From Lentilactobacillus sp. SPB1-3 (lineage in GTDB: Bacteria > Bacillota > Bacilli > Lactobacillales > Lactobacillaceae): 64,000 nt of DNA. The stretch is taken from contig NZ_CP168151.1 in assembly GCF_026913205.2 (NCBI RefSeq), forward strand, positions 868,001 through 932,000. The letters run 5' to 3'. Position numbers and translations under genes: made by a program. Positions 26,135-33,886 of the stretch are shown one piece after another (position 1 is the stretch's first letter; the number at the start of each line of letters is the position of its first letter). The notes beneath the pieces are model-generated. The model worked only from the letters and a program-made list of their open reading frames with translations. It was not told where the DNA came from and did not search any database.

Positions 26135-27385
26135 GTGCAAAATAATACAAAAAAATTCACACCGGTACTTTTAGGTAGTGACTTTAATGCTTATGGAATG
26201 GCCAGAAGTCTATACGAAATCTATGGCCAACCAGTTAAGGCTTTTGCTCAAGCGCAACTTGCTCCAACTAGATTTACTAAAATCGTTGATTTGGAATTGA
26301 TCGATGGTTTTTCTGAAGATCCAATTTGGATCAACGAAATGATGAAAATCAAAGACCGTTATTCTGACCATGAAGAACCAGTGATTTTAATTGGTTGTGG
26401 GGATGGCTATGCTGAATTGATTTCTAAGCACAAAGCTGAATTGGAAGATGTTTTTGTTTGTCCATACATTGATTACGATTTAATCAAACAACTTAATGAC
26501 AAAGAAAACTTTTACAAGATGTGTGATAAATATGATTTGCCTTATCCAAAGACAAAGATTATCACTAAAGATGAATACGAATCTGGTCAAAAAGTTGAGC
26601 AACCATTTAATTATCCGGTTGCTTTAAAACCAGCTAACAGTGTGGAATGGTTAGATATTCATTTTGAAGGCCGTAAAAAGGCATTTATCATTAAATCTGC
26701 TGATGAATTCTATGATATCGTTGGTAAAATTTATGATAATGGTTACACTTCTGATTTAATTTTGCAGGACTTTATTCCAGGTGACGATAGCAACATGCGT
26801 GTTTTGAATGCCTACGTTGATAAAAATCACCAAGTTAAGTTTATGTGTTTAGGTCATCCATTATTGGAAGATCCAGCACCAGCTGCGATTGGAAATTACG
26901 TGGCAATTATTCCTGAATTTAATCAAGACATTTACGACAAGGTGAAGTCATTCCTTGAAAAAATTGAATTTACAGGTTACGCTAACTTTGACTTGAAGTT
27001 TGATACCCGTGATAATTCATATAAGCTTTTCGAAATTAACTTGCGAACTGGTCGAAGCAGTTTCTTCGTTACTTTAAACGGTTATCGTTTAGCTGATTGG
27101 GTTGTTCAAGATTACGCATTTGATTCATTAAAGGATCAAGAAACAGTCTTTGCTAACCAAGATCCTAGCAAGTATTTCTTATGGTTAGGAGTATCTCCTA
27201 AAGTATTTAAGGAATACGCAAAAGATAACGAGGTTAAGGACCATGCATTGCAACTATTGGATGAGGGTCGGTACGGTGATACTTTCTGGTATGACAAAGA
27301 CCGAAGTGTCAAGCGTTACGCATTGTACAAATGGATGATGCATAACTACACTAAAAACTTCAAACGTTACTTTACGGCTAAATAG
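26135..27385 (+). CDS. aslA: D-aspartate ligase, ATP-grasp
   Basis: A 416-residue ATP-grasp ligase strongly like the D-aspartate ligase of Enterococcus faecium (Aslfm) and L. lactis AslA, which joins D-Asp to the epsilon-amino group of L-Lys in the peptidoglycan precursor. Family segments seen: VLLGSDFNAYGMARS near 12, YAELISKHKAEL, YPVALKPANSVEWL near 157 (ATP grip), VQDFIPGDDSNMRVLNAYV near 210 and the metal-binding FEINLRTGRSSFFVTLNG near 303. The start is GTG after AGGAGGT. Flanked by murE and aspartate racemase. Confidence 0.95.
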   Translation: MQNNTKKFTPVLLGSDFNAYGMARSLYEIYGQPVKAFAQAQLAPTRFTKIVDLELIDGFSEDPIWINEMMKIKDRYSDHEEPVILIGCGDGYAELISKHKAELEDVFVCPYIDYDLIKQLNDKENFYKMCDKYDLPYPKTKIITKDEYESGQKVEQPFNYPVALKPANSVEWLDIHFEGRKKAFIIKSADEFYDIVGKIYDNGYTSDLILQDFIPGDDSNMRVLNAYVDKNHQVKFMCLGHPLLEDPAPAAIGNYVAIIPEFNQDIYDKVKSFLEKIEFTGYANFDLKFDTRDNSYKLFEINLRTGRSSFFVTLNGYRLADWVVQDYAFDSLKDQETVFANQDPSKYFLWLGVSPKVFKEYAKDNEVKDHALQLLDEGRYGDTFWYDKDRSVKRYALYKWMMHNYTKNFKRYFTAK

Positions 27386-27403
27386 CCAGTGGGAGATGGG
27401 TTC

Positions 27404-28117
27404 ATGAATCATTTCTTTACAATCATTGGCGGAATGGGTACTGAAGCCACTGAGACGTTTATTCATATTTTAAATGATAAAACTGATGCTCAAAAAGATC
27501 AGGATTACTTGAACTATATTTTGGTAAACCATGCCACGGTTCCTGATCGAACAGATTATATTTTGGATCATAGTAAGCCAAATCCATTTATTCCATTGAA
27601 AGAAGATATTTTGACTCAAGCAAAATTTGAACCAGACTTCTTCTCAATTCCATGTAACACGGCTCACTATTTCTATGATGATTTGCAAGCATTGACAGAC
27701 ATTCCAATTTTACACATGCCAAGGTTAACGGTTCAACAAATTAAAACCGATTTTCCTAATGCAAAGAAAGTTGGTTTAATTGCCACTCGTGGTACTCTTC
27801 ATGATGGCATTTATGATCAAGAAATCTTGGATGCAGGGTATGAACTAGTTAAGCCAACTGAGAAGATCGCCAATGAAACGATGGAGTTAATCTACGATAA
27901 TATCAAGGAACAAAATCACGTTGACGGTGACTTATATCACAAGATTCTGAGTGAAATGGTCGATGAATTAGATAGTGATGTAGTCATTCTTGGCTGTACA
28001 GAATTATCTGTTGCTGAAGAGCGTGCTGGAGATCATGATTATCCAGTACTTGATGCCCAGACAGTTTTAGCAGAAAAAACAATTGAATATGCAAGAAAAA
28101 ATCAGCCTAAAAATTAA
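27404..28117 (+). CDS. racD: Aspartate racemase
   Basis: A 237-residue cofactor-independent Asp/Glu racemase. The two catalytic cysteines are in IPCNTAHYF near residue 83 and LGCTELSVA near 193; FTIIGGMGTEAT opens the protein. It supplies D-Asp for the ligase encoded 18 bases upstream. ATG 27404 has a GGGAG site eight bases upstream; an in-frame GTG at 27389 is less likely. Its 3' end overlaps the convergent membrane protein gene by 11 bases. Confidence 0.95.
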   Translation: MNHFFTIIGGMGTEATETFIHILNDKTDAQKDQDYLNYILVNHATVPDRTDYILDHSKPNPFIPLKEDILTQAKFEPDFFSIPCNTAHYFYDDLQALTDIPILHMPRLTVQQIKTDFPNAKKVGLIATRGTLHDGIYDQEILDAGYELVKPTEKIANETMELIYDNIKEQNHVDGDLYHKILSEMVDELDSDVVILGCTELSVAEERAGDHDYPVLDAQTVLAEKTIEYARKNQPKN

Positions 28118-28445
28118 CGGCTGATTGACAAATGATTGTGATGACGGCGGCTACGATAAAAGTAACCGTCGTTTTTATTTTTAAAATTCCATCTTGTTTT
28201 CTACCTAAGATAGTTTCAGTTAGTGTAATGATCAATAGAGTTAATATAGCTGAGACCCCAATTAGAGCAGGGTGCCGATCAAATGATCTAATGTCTATGA
28301 CTACTTGGGAAATGATGATACCTAAGTAGAATCCCCGAGAATAGATGAGTGATTGGATAACCCGTTTTTTAGTATGTCTAGTCACACCTATCAAAACTCC
28401 CAGAATGGTCCCCAGCCAACAAATGTAATTAATGGCAATCCACAC
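28107..28445 (-). CDS. Small four-helix membrane protein (DUF1516/YisL-like)
   Basis: A 112-residue protein with four hydrophobic segments (about 3-20, 36-52, 60-78, 90-108), basic loops and a GRKQDGILK loop before the last helix, reminiscent of the DUF1516 (YisL) family. That assignment is tentative. The start is GTG with GGGGTG upstream. The 3' end overlaps racD by 11 bases on the opposite strand, so read-through antisense to the crossbridge operon is possible. Confidence 0.6.
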   Translation of the reverse strand: MWIAINYICWLGTILGVLIGVTRHTKKRVIQSLIYSRGFYLGIIISQVVIDIRSFDRHPALIGVSAILTLLIITLTETILGRKQDGILKIKTTVTFIVAAVITIICQSAVNF

Positions 28446-28555
28446 AATATTTCACCCCTTTACTTTAATAGTATTAGGTATTTGGCGTCAAAAATCAATT
28501 GTGAAAAATTTGCATAGTCAATGAATTGGTCTAGTGATATAATATTTATTGTATT

Positions 28556-28626
28556 GCGGGTATAGTTTAGTGGTAAAACGTAAGCTTCCCAAGCTTGTGT
28601 CGCGGGTCCGATTCCCGTTACCCGCT
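28556..28626 (+). tRNA. tRNA-Gly(CCC)
   Basis: A 71-base cloverleaf: acceptor GCGGGTA/TACCCGC, anticodon stem TAAGC/GCTTG with loop TTCCCAA (anticodon CCC), T-stem closed around a TCCGATT loop, discriminator T, CCA not encoded. An extended -10 TGATATAAT at 28535-28543 places transcription start just upstream. It marks the left edge of the accessory region. Confidence 0.95.
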
Positions 28627-28779
28627 TATGTGTATAAACGTAGTGCTTAAACCATTCGTGCAAGAATGTTAAGAGAATTCAAATATAATTGATGTTGCAA
28701 GCAACTTTTGGCGCATCAAAGAAAAACACCCCAGATTATGGGTATAAAGTGTTTGAATGATAACTAATGCAAAAGACAG

Positions 28780-28818
28780 AAAGACGCTGGTCTCAAGAAA
28801 TGAGATCAGCGTCTTTTG
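28780..28818. terminator. Terminator, member a of a repeated stem-loop family
   Basis: AAGACGCTGGTCTCA and TGAGATCAGCGTCTT pair over 15 positions. It lies between tRNA-Gly and the convergent flavoprotein gene. Core matches the terminators at 32576, 35430, 38931, 40556 and 43943. Confidence 0.85.
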
Positions 28819-28899
28819 TATACTTAATATTTATGATAATCAAGATATATTTAATAGTGACCAGTTGATGTTGCATGTAATTTAACTGAATGTTATCAA

Positions 28900-30249
28900 T
28901 TATTGCCAAAAACCAAATATATCATCGGCCATAGAAGGATAAGCAAACATCATCTCATTTAGCTTCGATGAGGTTACATTCAGATTGATTAGAATTGCCA
29001 TGTAATTCACTAATAAATCTGCATCATCACTGAGTACTTCAGCTCCAACGACGTGATCATCGCTTCGTCTTATTATTAATTCTAAGTCAGCGATTGGTTG
29101 CCGTTTTCTGCGATAGGATTGCCATTGGTGCATGTCGATTAATTTAACTTCATACTTTTCAGGTTGATTACGTGCAATGCTACCAGAGATACCAACTAAA
29201 CCTAGTTTTGGGAGACTGAAAACTGTCATGGCAGGTACTGGATACTTAATAGGGTAAGTGTCAGAACTGCAAATCATATTACCTAGATACTTTGCTTGGA
29301 AAGTTGCGTAATTACTTAGTTTCGGAACGGGAGCATCGCAACAATCTCCCAATGCATAAATGTTTGGGACAGAAGTTTGTAATTGATCATTTACTTTGAT
29401 TCCAGTTGTAGATGTGTCAACGCCAATGGATGCTAGCTTCAAATTATCAACATTTGCTATGCGTCCCGCCACCACAAATACTGAATCAGCTTCAATGGTT
29501 TGCTGATGAGTAAATTGAACATGTAATCCATTAGTAGTTTTTGAGACATTAGTTAATTCGGAATCGAAATAGAATTCAACCCCTTCGTTCTGTAAGTGAT
29601 TAATCAGTTTATTGACCAAATTTTCGTCAAATTCACGTAACGCACGATTGTTATGTTGAATGATCGATACTTTTACTCCGGCTTCACAGAGAAGGCTAGC
29701 CAAAGCAAAACCGATGATGCCCGCTCCTATAAGTACTGTTTGATTGGGTAAGATAGGTAAATTCAAAAGTTCATTGCTTGTTTGAACGTATTCTTTACCG
29801 GGAACGCTGAGTAAACGAGGCTTTGATCCAGATGCAATTACAAATGTATCCGCGGTATATAACATTTCATTGACTTTAACAGAATTTTTATCCACAAATG
29901 ATGCGGTACCACTAATAATGGTCACATCGTTATTTAACAATTCTTGACGAACGTGAATTGCTCCTGAACTAACTATTTCATCTCGATTTAAACCTATGGT
30001 ATCCCAGTCAATTGCTGGAATCTTTGCTAAACCATAATTTTGAAATAAACGGGCTTGATAGTGAGCCTCAGCCACTGCTAAGAGGGATTTTTTGCCCGTA
30101 CTTCCAGAGTTAATAGTTGTCCCGCCTAAATGACTCCTTGATTCCACGACTGCAACTTGTTTATGATGCTGAGCCAAATTTAGTGCAACAGTCATTCCTG
30201 CAACTCCACTACCAATCACAATTACATCAAATTTCGTTTTCATAGGCAT
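28900..30249 (-). CDS. Lpd/glutathione reductase-like flavoprotein lacking the redox cysteines
   Basis: A 449-residue class I pyridine nucleotide-disulfide oxidoreductase by fold: FAD site VIGSGVAGMT near 11, NAD(P) site LIGAGIIGFAL near 173, second FAD motif NIYALGDCC near 300, and C-terminal dimerization domain. The normal GGTCLNVGCIPSK active site reads GGTTINSGSTGKK, so both catalytic cysteines are gone, and the C-terminal HP...E motif reads AYPSMADD. It cannot do dithiol chemistry and may be a diaphorase, transhydrogenase or peptide/quinone oxidase. Its start ATG overlaps the stop of a 29-codon ORF (TAATG). A second ATG six bases later (MKTKFDV) is possible. Confidence 0.88.
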   Translation of the reverse strand: MPMKTKFDVIVIGSGVAGMTVALNLAQHHKQVAVVESRSHLGGTTINSGSTGKKSLLAVAEAHYQARLFQNYGLAKIPAIDWDTIGLNRDEIVSSGAIHVRQELLNNDVTIISGTASFVDKNSVKVNEMLYTADTFVIASGSKPRLLSVPGKEYVQTSNELLNLPILPNQTVLIGAGIIGFALASLLCEAGVKVSIIQHNNRALREFDENLVNKLINHLQNEGVEFYFDSELTNVSKTTNGLHVQFTHQQTIEADSVFVVAGRIANVDNLKLASIGVDTSTTGIKVNDQLQTSVPNIYALGDCCDAPVPKLSNYATFQAKYLGNMICSSDTYPIKYPVPAMTVFSLPKLGLVGISGSIARNQPEKYEVKLIDMHQWQSYRRKRQPIADLELIIRRSDDHVVGAEVLSDDADLLVNYMAILINLNVTSSKLNEMMFAYPSMADDIFGFWQ

Positions 30250-30338
30250 TACTCGAAAAGCTTTGCCGCCAGATTAATACCTGGGGTACTATTTTTACTT
30301 GCATTATCACTATTTCGAATCGGTTCAATTTCTGTCAT
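30249..30338 (-). CDS. 29-residue micro-ORF coupled to the flavoprotein gene
   Basis: A short ORF with a full TTGGAGG ribosome site eight bases before its ATG. Its TAA shares one base with the flavoprotein ATG. The peptide begins MTEIEPIRNS and ends NLAAKLFE; it has no Cys, one Pro-Gly turn in the middle, no membrane segment and near-neutral charge. The flavoprotein has no ribosome site of its own upstream of its ATG other than sequence inside this ORF, so translation reinitiation is likely. It could be a leader for coupling, a partner subunit or a modified-peptide precursor. No family recognised. Confidence 0.6.
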   Translation of the reverse strand: MTEIEPIRNSDNASKNSTPGINLAAKLFE

Positions 30339-30440
30339 AATCAATTCCTCCAAATATTTTATTTACCGTTAGTATAGATTTCCTGTAATTGTTAGTCCAT
30401 CATTTTAATGCTGGGGATATACGGAAAGAATCGCTTAATT

Positions 30441-30698
30441 TTACTTCCTTTTATATTTTCGATAGGTGAGAAAACCAGTCAAGATGACTGATACGGCAGA
30501 AATTCCGTACGCTAACCAAACAATTGGCGAGACCCGATGTTGCACTAGAATCGTTGATGTTCCTTTTGGAACTGACACACCAACTGTTCCGCGATTAGTT
30601 TGATGCGTGGAAACAACTTTTCCATTTATTCTGGCAATTTCGGATTTATAACTTAAGAAAGGTAATTCGACTTTTTCTTTTTTTCGGCTTTGGGAATT
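30441..30698 (-). pseudogene. C-terminal remnant of a YfhO-family membrane protein
   Basis: The minus-strand frame ending with TAA at 30441-30443 reads through ~85 codons with an ELPFLSYKSEIARINGK segment, a GTVGVSVPKG beta-strand and a final hydrophobic helix followed by RKYKRK. This is how YfhO-type glycosyltransferase-associated membrane proteins (~850 residues) end. The frame is closed by TAG at 30699-30701 and has no start codon or ribosome site. Only the last tenth of the gene remains, a deletion scar inside the accessory region. Confidence 0.65.
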
Positions 30699-30882
30699 CT
30701 ATTTAGTTTTGAGAAAATCCTTGTATGATTTATGATTAAATTGGAATAATAGATTAGCTAAATTTTATGAATGTCAGATTTAAGAAAAGAACAGTTCAAG
30801 GTCTAAATGCAATCTTAGAATGTCTTAAATGCATTGCTATAGGTATATTTTTTGGTGTAGATCCAAAAAATAAGATTGGTTA

Positions 30883-30924
30883 GGAAACTGTTTTGTTGAT
30901 TTTAGTTTCCATGGATGATACACT
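30883..30924 (+). promoter_or_regulatory. TetR promoter with inverted-repeat operator
   Basis: Operator GGAAACT-N14-AGTTTCC at 30883-30910. It overlaps promoter TTGATT (30896) - 17 bases - TACACT (30919). The same operator geometry recurs at 31554 before the SDR gene, so the TetR at 30951 probably binds both. Confidence 0.8.
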
Positions 30925-30950
30925 ACTAGGTGTTAAAAGGAGATTGATTA

Positions 30951-31514
30951 ATGCCTAAAGAATATTCATCAGATCAAAGACGAATACTAACCGACCAAAT
31001 CTATAGTCAGATTAGTTCGCACGGAATAAAATCGTACTCTATGGATCAGTTAGCCAAAGACTTACAAGTATCAAAGAAGACGGTTTATAAATATTATGAA
31101 AACAAAGAAACGTTGATCAAAGAAATGATGGATCAATTTACTGATGAACTTTTAAATGTTAGTTTGCCAAAACCTGAATCCTTCGAAGACGTCAGACGAA
31201 TAATTCATTTAGCGATTGAACAGGCTATGAAGATCAGTAAGACATTCGCAGACGGTTTTGTTGATGATCTACATGATGTCTACCCAAATGTGTATGATGA
31301 CTATCAACAAAATCTTGATCAATTTTATGGACTGATTCTCAACTGGTTAAATGAAACTGCCAAATTGGGTATTATAGCCAAAGTTGATAACGAGGTATTG
31401 GTTTTGATTACGCCAACGATGATGCCGGTACTTCGTCAATCGTTTTCAGACAAAGAATTTGATGAACATGTAGATAACTTTGAAAAATTAGTTGTGAAGA
31501 TGTTGAAACCATGA
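30951..31514 (+). CDS. TetR/AcrR family transcriptional regulator
   Basis: A 187-residue one-component regulator. The N-terminal helix-turn-helix (about 10-55) contains SMDQLAKDLQVSKKTVYKYYENKETL, the TetR signature; the rest is an all-helical ligand domain without recognisable specificity. AAAGGAG precedes the ATG. It is divergently irrelevant to the flavoprotein but is followed by its own terminator and then an SDR gene preceded by the same inverted repeat as its own promoter, so it most likely autoregulates and represses that SDR. Confidence 0.92.
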   Translation: MPKEYSSDQRRILTDQIYSQISSHGIKSYSMDQLAKDLQVSKKTVYKYYENKETLIKEMMDQFTDELLNVSLPKPESFEDVRRIIHLAIEQAMKISKTFADGFVDDLHDVYPNVYDDYQQNLDQFYGLILNWLNETAKLGIIAKVDNEVLVLITPTMMPVLRQSFSDKEFDEHVDNFEKLVVKMLKP

Positions 31515-31545
31515 ATTGGAGATGAAAAAATCTCCAATTATTTTT
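31514..31545 (+). terminator. Terminator between TetR and SDR genes
   Basis: AATTGGAGAT pairs with ATCTCCAATT around a short A-rich loop, followed by ATTTTT. The SDR gene therefore needs its own promoter. Confidence 0.85.
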
Positions 31546-31553
31546 GAAATCGT

Positions 31554-31581
31554 GGAAACTAATTCAAAATAAATAGTTTCC
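31554..31581 (+). promoter_or_regulatory. Operator copy upstream of SDR gene
   Basis: GGAAACT-N14-AGTTTCC again, with the same 28-base length as the site at 30883. A TTGAAA -35-like hexamer lies at 31544, so bound TetR would cover the promoter. Confidence 0.8.
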
Positions 31582-31603
31582 TAAACGAAAGGAATTATTA
31601 AAT

Positions 31604-32548
31604 ATGAACTACAAACAGCCAAAGAAGAATTGGACATTAAATGATATGCCAGATCAAACAGGCAAAATTGTTGTAATTACTGGAGGAACAAGTGGGGTCG
31701 GGTATGAAGATGCGAAAGCATTCGCAATGAAAAATGCCATGATCCATATTCTGGCTCATAATCTTGAAAAGGGGCAAAAGGCGATTGCGGAGTTAAAACA
31801 TGAGACAGGCAATCAAAACATCTTTTTCCACTCAGTTAATTTGATGTCTATTACAGCGATTAAAGAATTCGCAAAAAAACTGCTTGAAACCACTCCAAAG
31901 ATTGACGTTTTAATTAACAATGCCGGAATTATGATGCCGGCTCAAGCAAGATTAAGTGAAGACGGATTAGAGTCGATGTGGGCAACCAATTATTTTGGAG
32001 GTTTTACGCTGACAATGTCACTATTACCTGCCCTTAAGAAGTCGACACATGCACGAGTTGTCAATTTGACGTCGTTAGCGACTGGTAAACCCGAAATAGA
32101 TTTGGATAATTTAGATGGTCATGATTATAATGCTTGGAAAGTTTATATTGCGACTAAAATGGCGCAAGCAATGATATCTAGAAAGCTAAATTCAATTTTT
32201 CAGGAACAAAATATTTCCGTTACTGTTTTAGCTGCCAGCCCTGGATTAGCAGCAACTAATCTGGTGACCAAGAAAGCGGGAGCAACTTCAATAATGATGC
32301 GCGTAGGCGCAATTTTGTTTAAAGTGTTTCCAAATATTCGCCAAAGTGCTTCGCAGGCCGCCTTACCAACTTTGTATGCTGCGACGGATTCCAATGCTGA
32401 GGGCGGTGCAGTATATGCACCTAATAACAAGCAAGGTACGAAAGGGTATCCGGCATTATGGGGATGGAATGAGAGCAAGTATATGGACATGGAAACTGCC
32501 AGCAAGCTGTTAGATAAATCGTTAGAAATCGTTGATGATAAGTTATAA
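31604..32548 (+). CDS. Short-chain dehydrogenase/reductase
   Basis: A 314-residue NAD(P)-dependent oxidoreductase. The cofactor site is TGGTSGVGYEDAKAF near 27; NNAG appears near 106 and the active site is the Tyr of YIATK with the upstream Ser of NLTSLATG. The extended length and motif pattern resemble retinol dehydrogenase/WW-domain oxidoreductase-like SDRs. Substrate unknown, perhaps a reactive carbonyl. GAAAGGAATT ribosome site. Controlled by the upstream TetR according to the shared operator. Confidence 0.92.
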   Translation: MNYKQPKKNWTLNDMPDQTGKIVVITGGTSGVGYEDAKAFAMKNAMIHILAHNLEKGQKAIAELKHETGNQNIFFHSVNLMSITAIKEFAKKLLETTPKIDVLINNAGIMMPAQARLSEDGLESMWATNYFGGFTLTMSLLPALKKSTHARVVNLTSLATGKPEIDLDNLDGHDYNAWKVYIATKMAQAMISRKLNSIFQEQNISVTVLAASPGLAATNLVTKKAGATSIMMRVGAILFKVFPNIRQSASQAALPTLYAATDSNAEGGAVYAPNNKQGTKGYPALWGWNESKYMDMETASKLLDKSLEIVDDKL

Positions 32549-32575
32549 AAATTGAACAAGTAAGTTTTTATCGGT

Positions 32576-32617
32576 AAAAAAACGCCTGATCTCAAGATAA
32601 TGAGGTCGGGCGTTTTT
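32576..32617. terminator. Terminator, member b of the repeated family
   Basis: AAACGCCTGATCTCA pairs with TGAGGTCGGGCGTTT (G-U pairs tolerated) with A and T runs on either side. It ends both the SDR and the convergent LysE gene. Confidence 0.92.
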
Positions 32618-32647
32618 GATTTTAAGATTTAAGACTACTGGGAATTA

Positions 32648-33205
32648 CTAGTGCCACAAATCGGCCGCGGAAAAGATTAATAAACATGCCACAAGAACGT
32701 TAATAATTCGAAAATGTTGGTGATAGAATTTATTTATCAGTTGACCTCCAACAGTCCAAAGAAATGTACCGGCAGACCCGATGGCCACCATGAGCAATAA
32801 TCTAAGTGGGATTTGATTCAATAGACCTGACAAAGAGAAAGCCCCCAATCCGGTAATAAAATATAGATATAGTTTGATGTTGCTCAATTGAAGTAAAAAT
32901 CCAGTATTGAAAGTGGAAGAACCATTATTGGTATCATCTGGAACACTGATGGCAGTGTGATAAGCGAGGTATAGAAGATATAAACAACCGATTAATTTCA
33001 TTATTTCAATAACCAGTGGAGTATTTTGCAACCATGATGAAAATATCGCAGCGAAGGCGCCAGTGACAAACATGCCCGTGGCCATCCCCCAATTAAGATT
33101 CAAACTTTTCTTAAAGCCGATTGTTTGGCCGGATGCCATGGCCATGATGGTGTTGGGGCCAGGTGTGATGGACATAGTGATTGTGAAGATTACGAAGGCT
33201 AGCAT
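32648..33205 (-). CDS. LysE/RhtB family amino-acid exporter
   Basis: A 185-residue membrane protein with about six helices. The N-terminal TITPGPNTI-type motif (SITPGPNTIMAMASGQ) and following GFKKSLNLNWGMATGMF loop identify the LysE/RhtB superfamily, which exports amino acids or related small molecules. Slightly shorter than the usual ~205 residues but with an intact pattern. AAAGGAAA precedes the ATG. It is divergent from a MarR-type regulator; two palindromes in the gap point to control by it. Confidence 0.9.
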   Translation of the reverse strand: MLAFVIFTITMSITPGPNTIMAMASGQTIGFKKSLNLNWGMATGMFVTGAFAAIFSSWLQNTPLVIEIMKLIGCLYLLYLAYHTAISVPDDTNNGSSTFNTGFLLQLSNIKLYLYFITGLGAFSLSGLLNQIPLRLLLMVAIGSAGTFLWTVGGQLINKFYHQHFRIINVLVACLLIFSAADLWH

Positions 33206-33231
33206 ATATGGTTTTCCTTTCTCGAAAATTC

Positions 33232-33290
33232 ATTGCAAATGCAATTAGTTTATAAAGGACATTCTAACTTAAAGTCATTGCATTTGCAAT
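33232..33290. promoter_or_regulatory. Paired MarR operators in the divergent promoter region
   Basis: ATTGCAAATGCAAT at 33232-33245 and its exact reverse complement ATTGCATTTGCAAT at 33277-33290. Each contains the palindrome TTGCA-N2-TGCAA. They are placed to cover one promoter each of lysE and marR. Confidence 0.8.
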
Positions 33291-33327
33291 ATGTTTTTGA
33301 TATGCTGAAGAAAAAGGAGGCGGAGCC

Positions 33328-33729
33328 ATGTTTGATGTAATTCGAGAAATTGGGGCAATGACTCGGAAAATTCAGATACTTAGTAATGCAGAATTTCGCG
33401 AGATCGGATTAGATAATAATGCCTTTCTTTATATTATTAGGATCTGTGAGCAACCGGGAATGTTTTTGGGTGCTCTGGCAGACTCGATACAAATAGATCG
33501 AACAACTGCATTTCGGACCATTAAAAAATTGGCAGCATCAGGTTGGCTTGAAATAATTCAAGACAAGGATGATAAGCGTCTCCGAAGGGTGTATCCGACA
33601 CAAAAAGCAACCGACATTTATCCTAGATTGCATGCTTTTGAAAAACAGTGTTCTGATGAACTGCTGAAGAATTTGAATGAAGATGAGCGGGATGAGTTGA
33701 GAATTTTGATTAAGAAGCTTAGCTTTTAA
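33328..33729 (+). CDS. MarR family transcriptional regulator
   Basis: A 133-residue winged-helix protein. The recognition region is ALADSIQIDRTTAFRTIKKLAASGWLE and the wing is QDKDDKRLRRVYPT. No conserved redox cysteine arrangement, so a small ligand is the likely signal. AAAGGAGG gives strong initiation. Divergent partner is the LysE exporter, and the two matched palindromes between them suggest that the regulator represses itself and the exporter. Confidence 0.9.
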   Translation: MFDVIREIGAMTRKIQILSNAEFREIGLDNNAFLYIIRICEQPGMFLGALADSIQIDRTTAFRTIKKLAASGWLEIIQDKDDKRLRRVYPTQKATDIYPRLHAFEKQCSDELLKNLNEDERDELRILIKKLSF

Positions 33730-33851
33730 ATTTTATATTATCAATATTTTTGACGATTAAAAATTCTGGGTTATGGAAACTTGGATTGTAATGTAAATCA
33801 ATGCTTCTGCTACCTAAATTTTTCTAGATCAAGAAAAATTTAGGTAATGTG

Positions 33852-33880
33852 TTGACTTTAACTAAACGTTCATTTAATAT
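33852..33880 (+). promoter_or_regulatory. Promoter and operator of a leaderless TetR gene
   Basis: TTGACT (33852) - 17 bases - TAATAT (33875). The spacer holds AACTAAACGTTCATTTAAT (33860-33878), near-identical to the site at 34478. The expected transcription start falls on or beside the ATG at 33887. Confidence 0.78.
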
Positions 33881-33886
33881 TATCGC

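Noticed and set aside
28556-28640. tRNA-Gly as an attachment site for an integrated element
   Set aside because: No integrase gene and no duplicated tRNA 3' end were found by eye to the right of the tRNA.
28460-28663. Minus-strand 67-codon ORF
   Set aside because: It runs antisense through tRNA-Gly and has no coding character.
30767-30883. Plus-strand ORF of 38 codons (MNVRFKKRTV...) before the TetR gene
   Set aside because: No ribosome site, no recognisable similarity, and it ends at the operator. Probably chance or decayed sequence.
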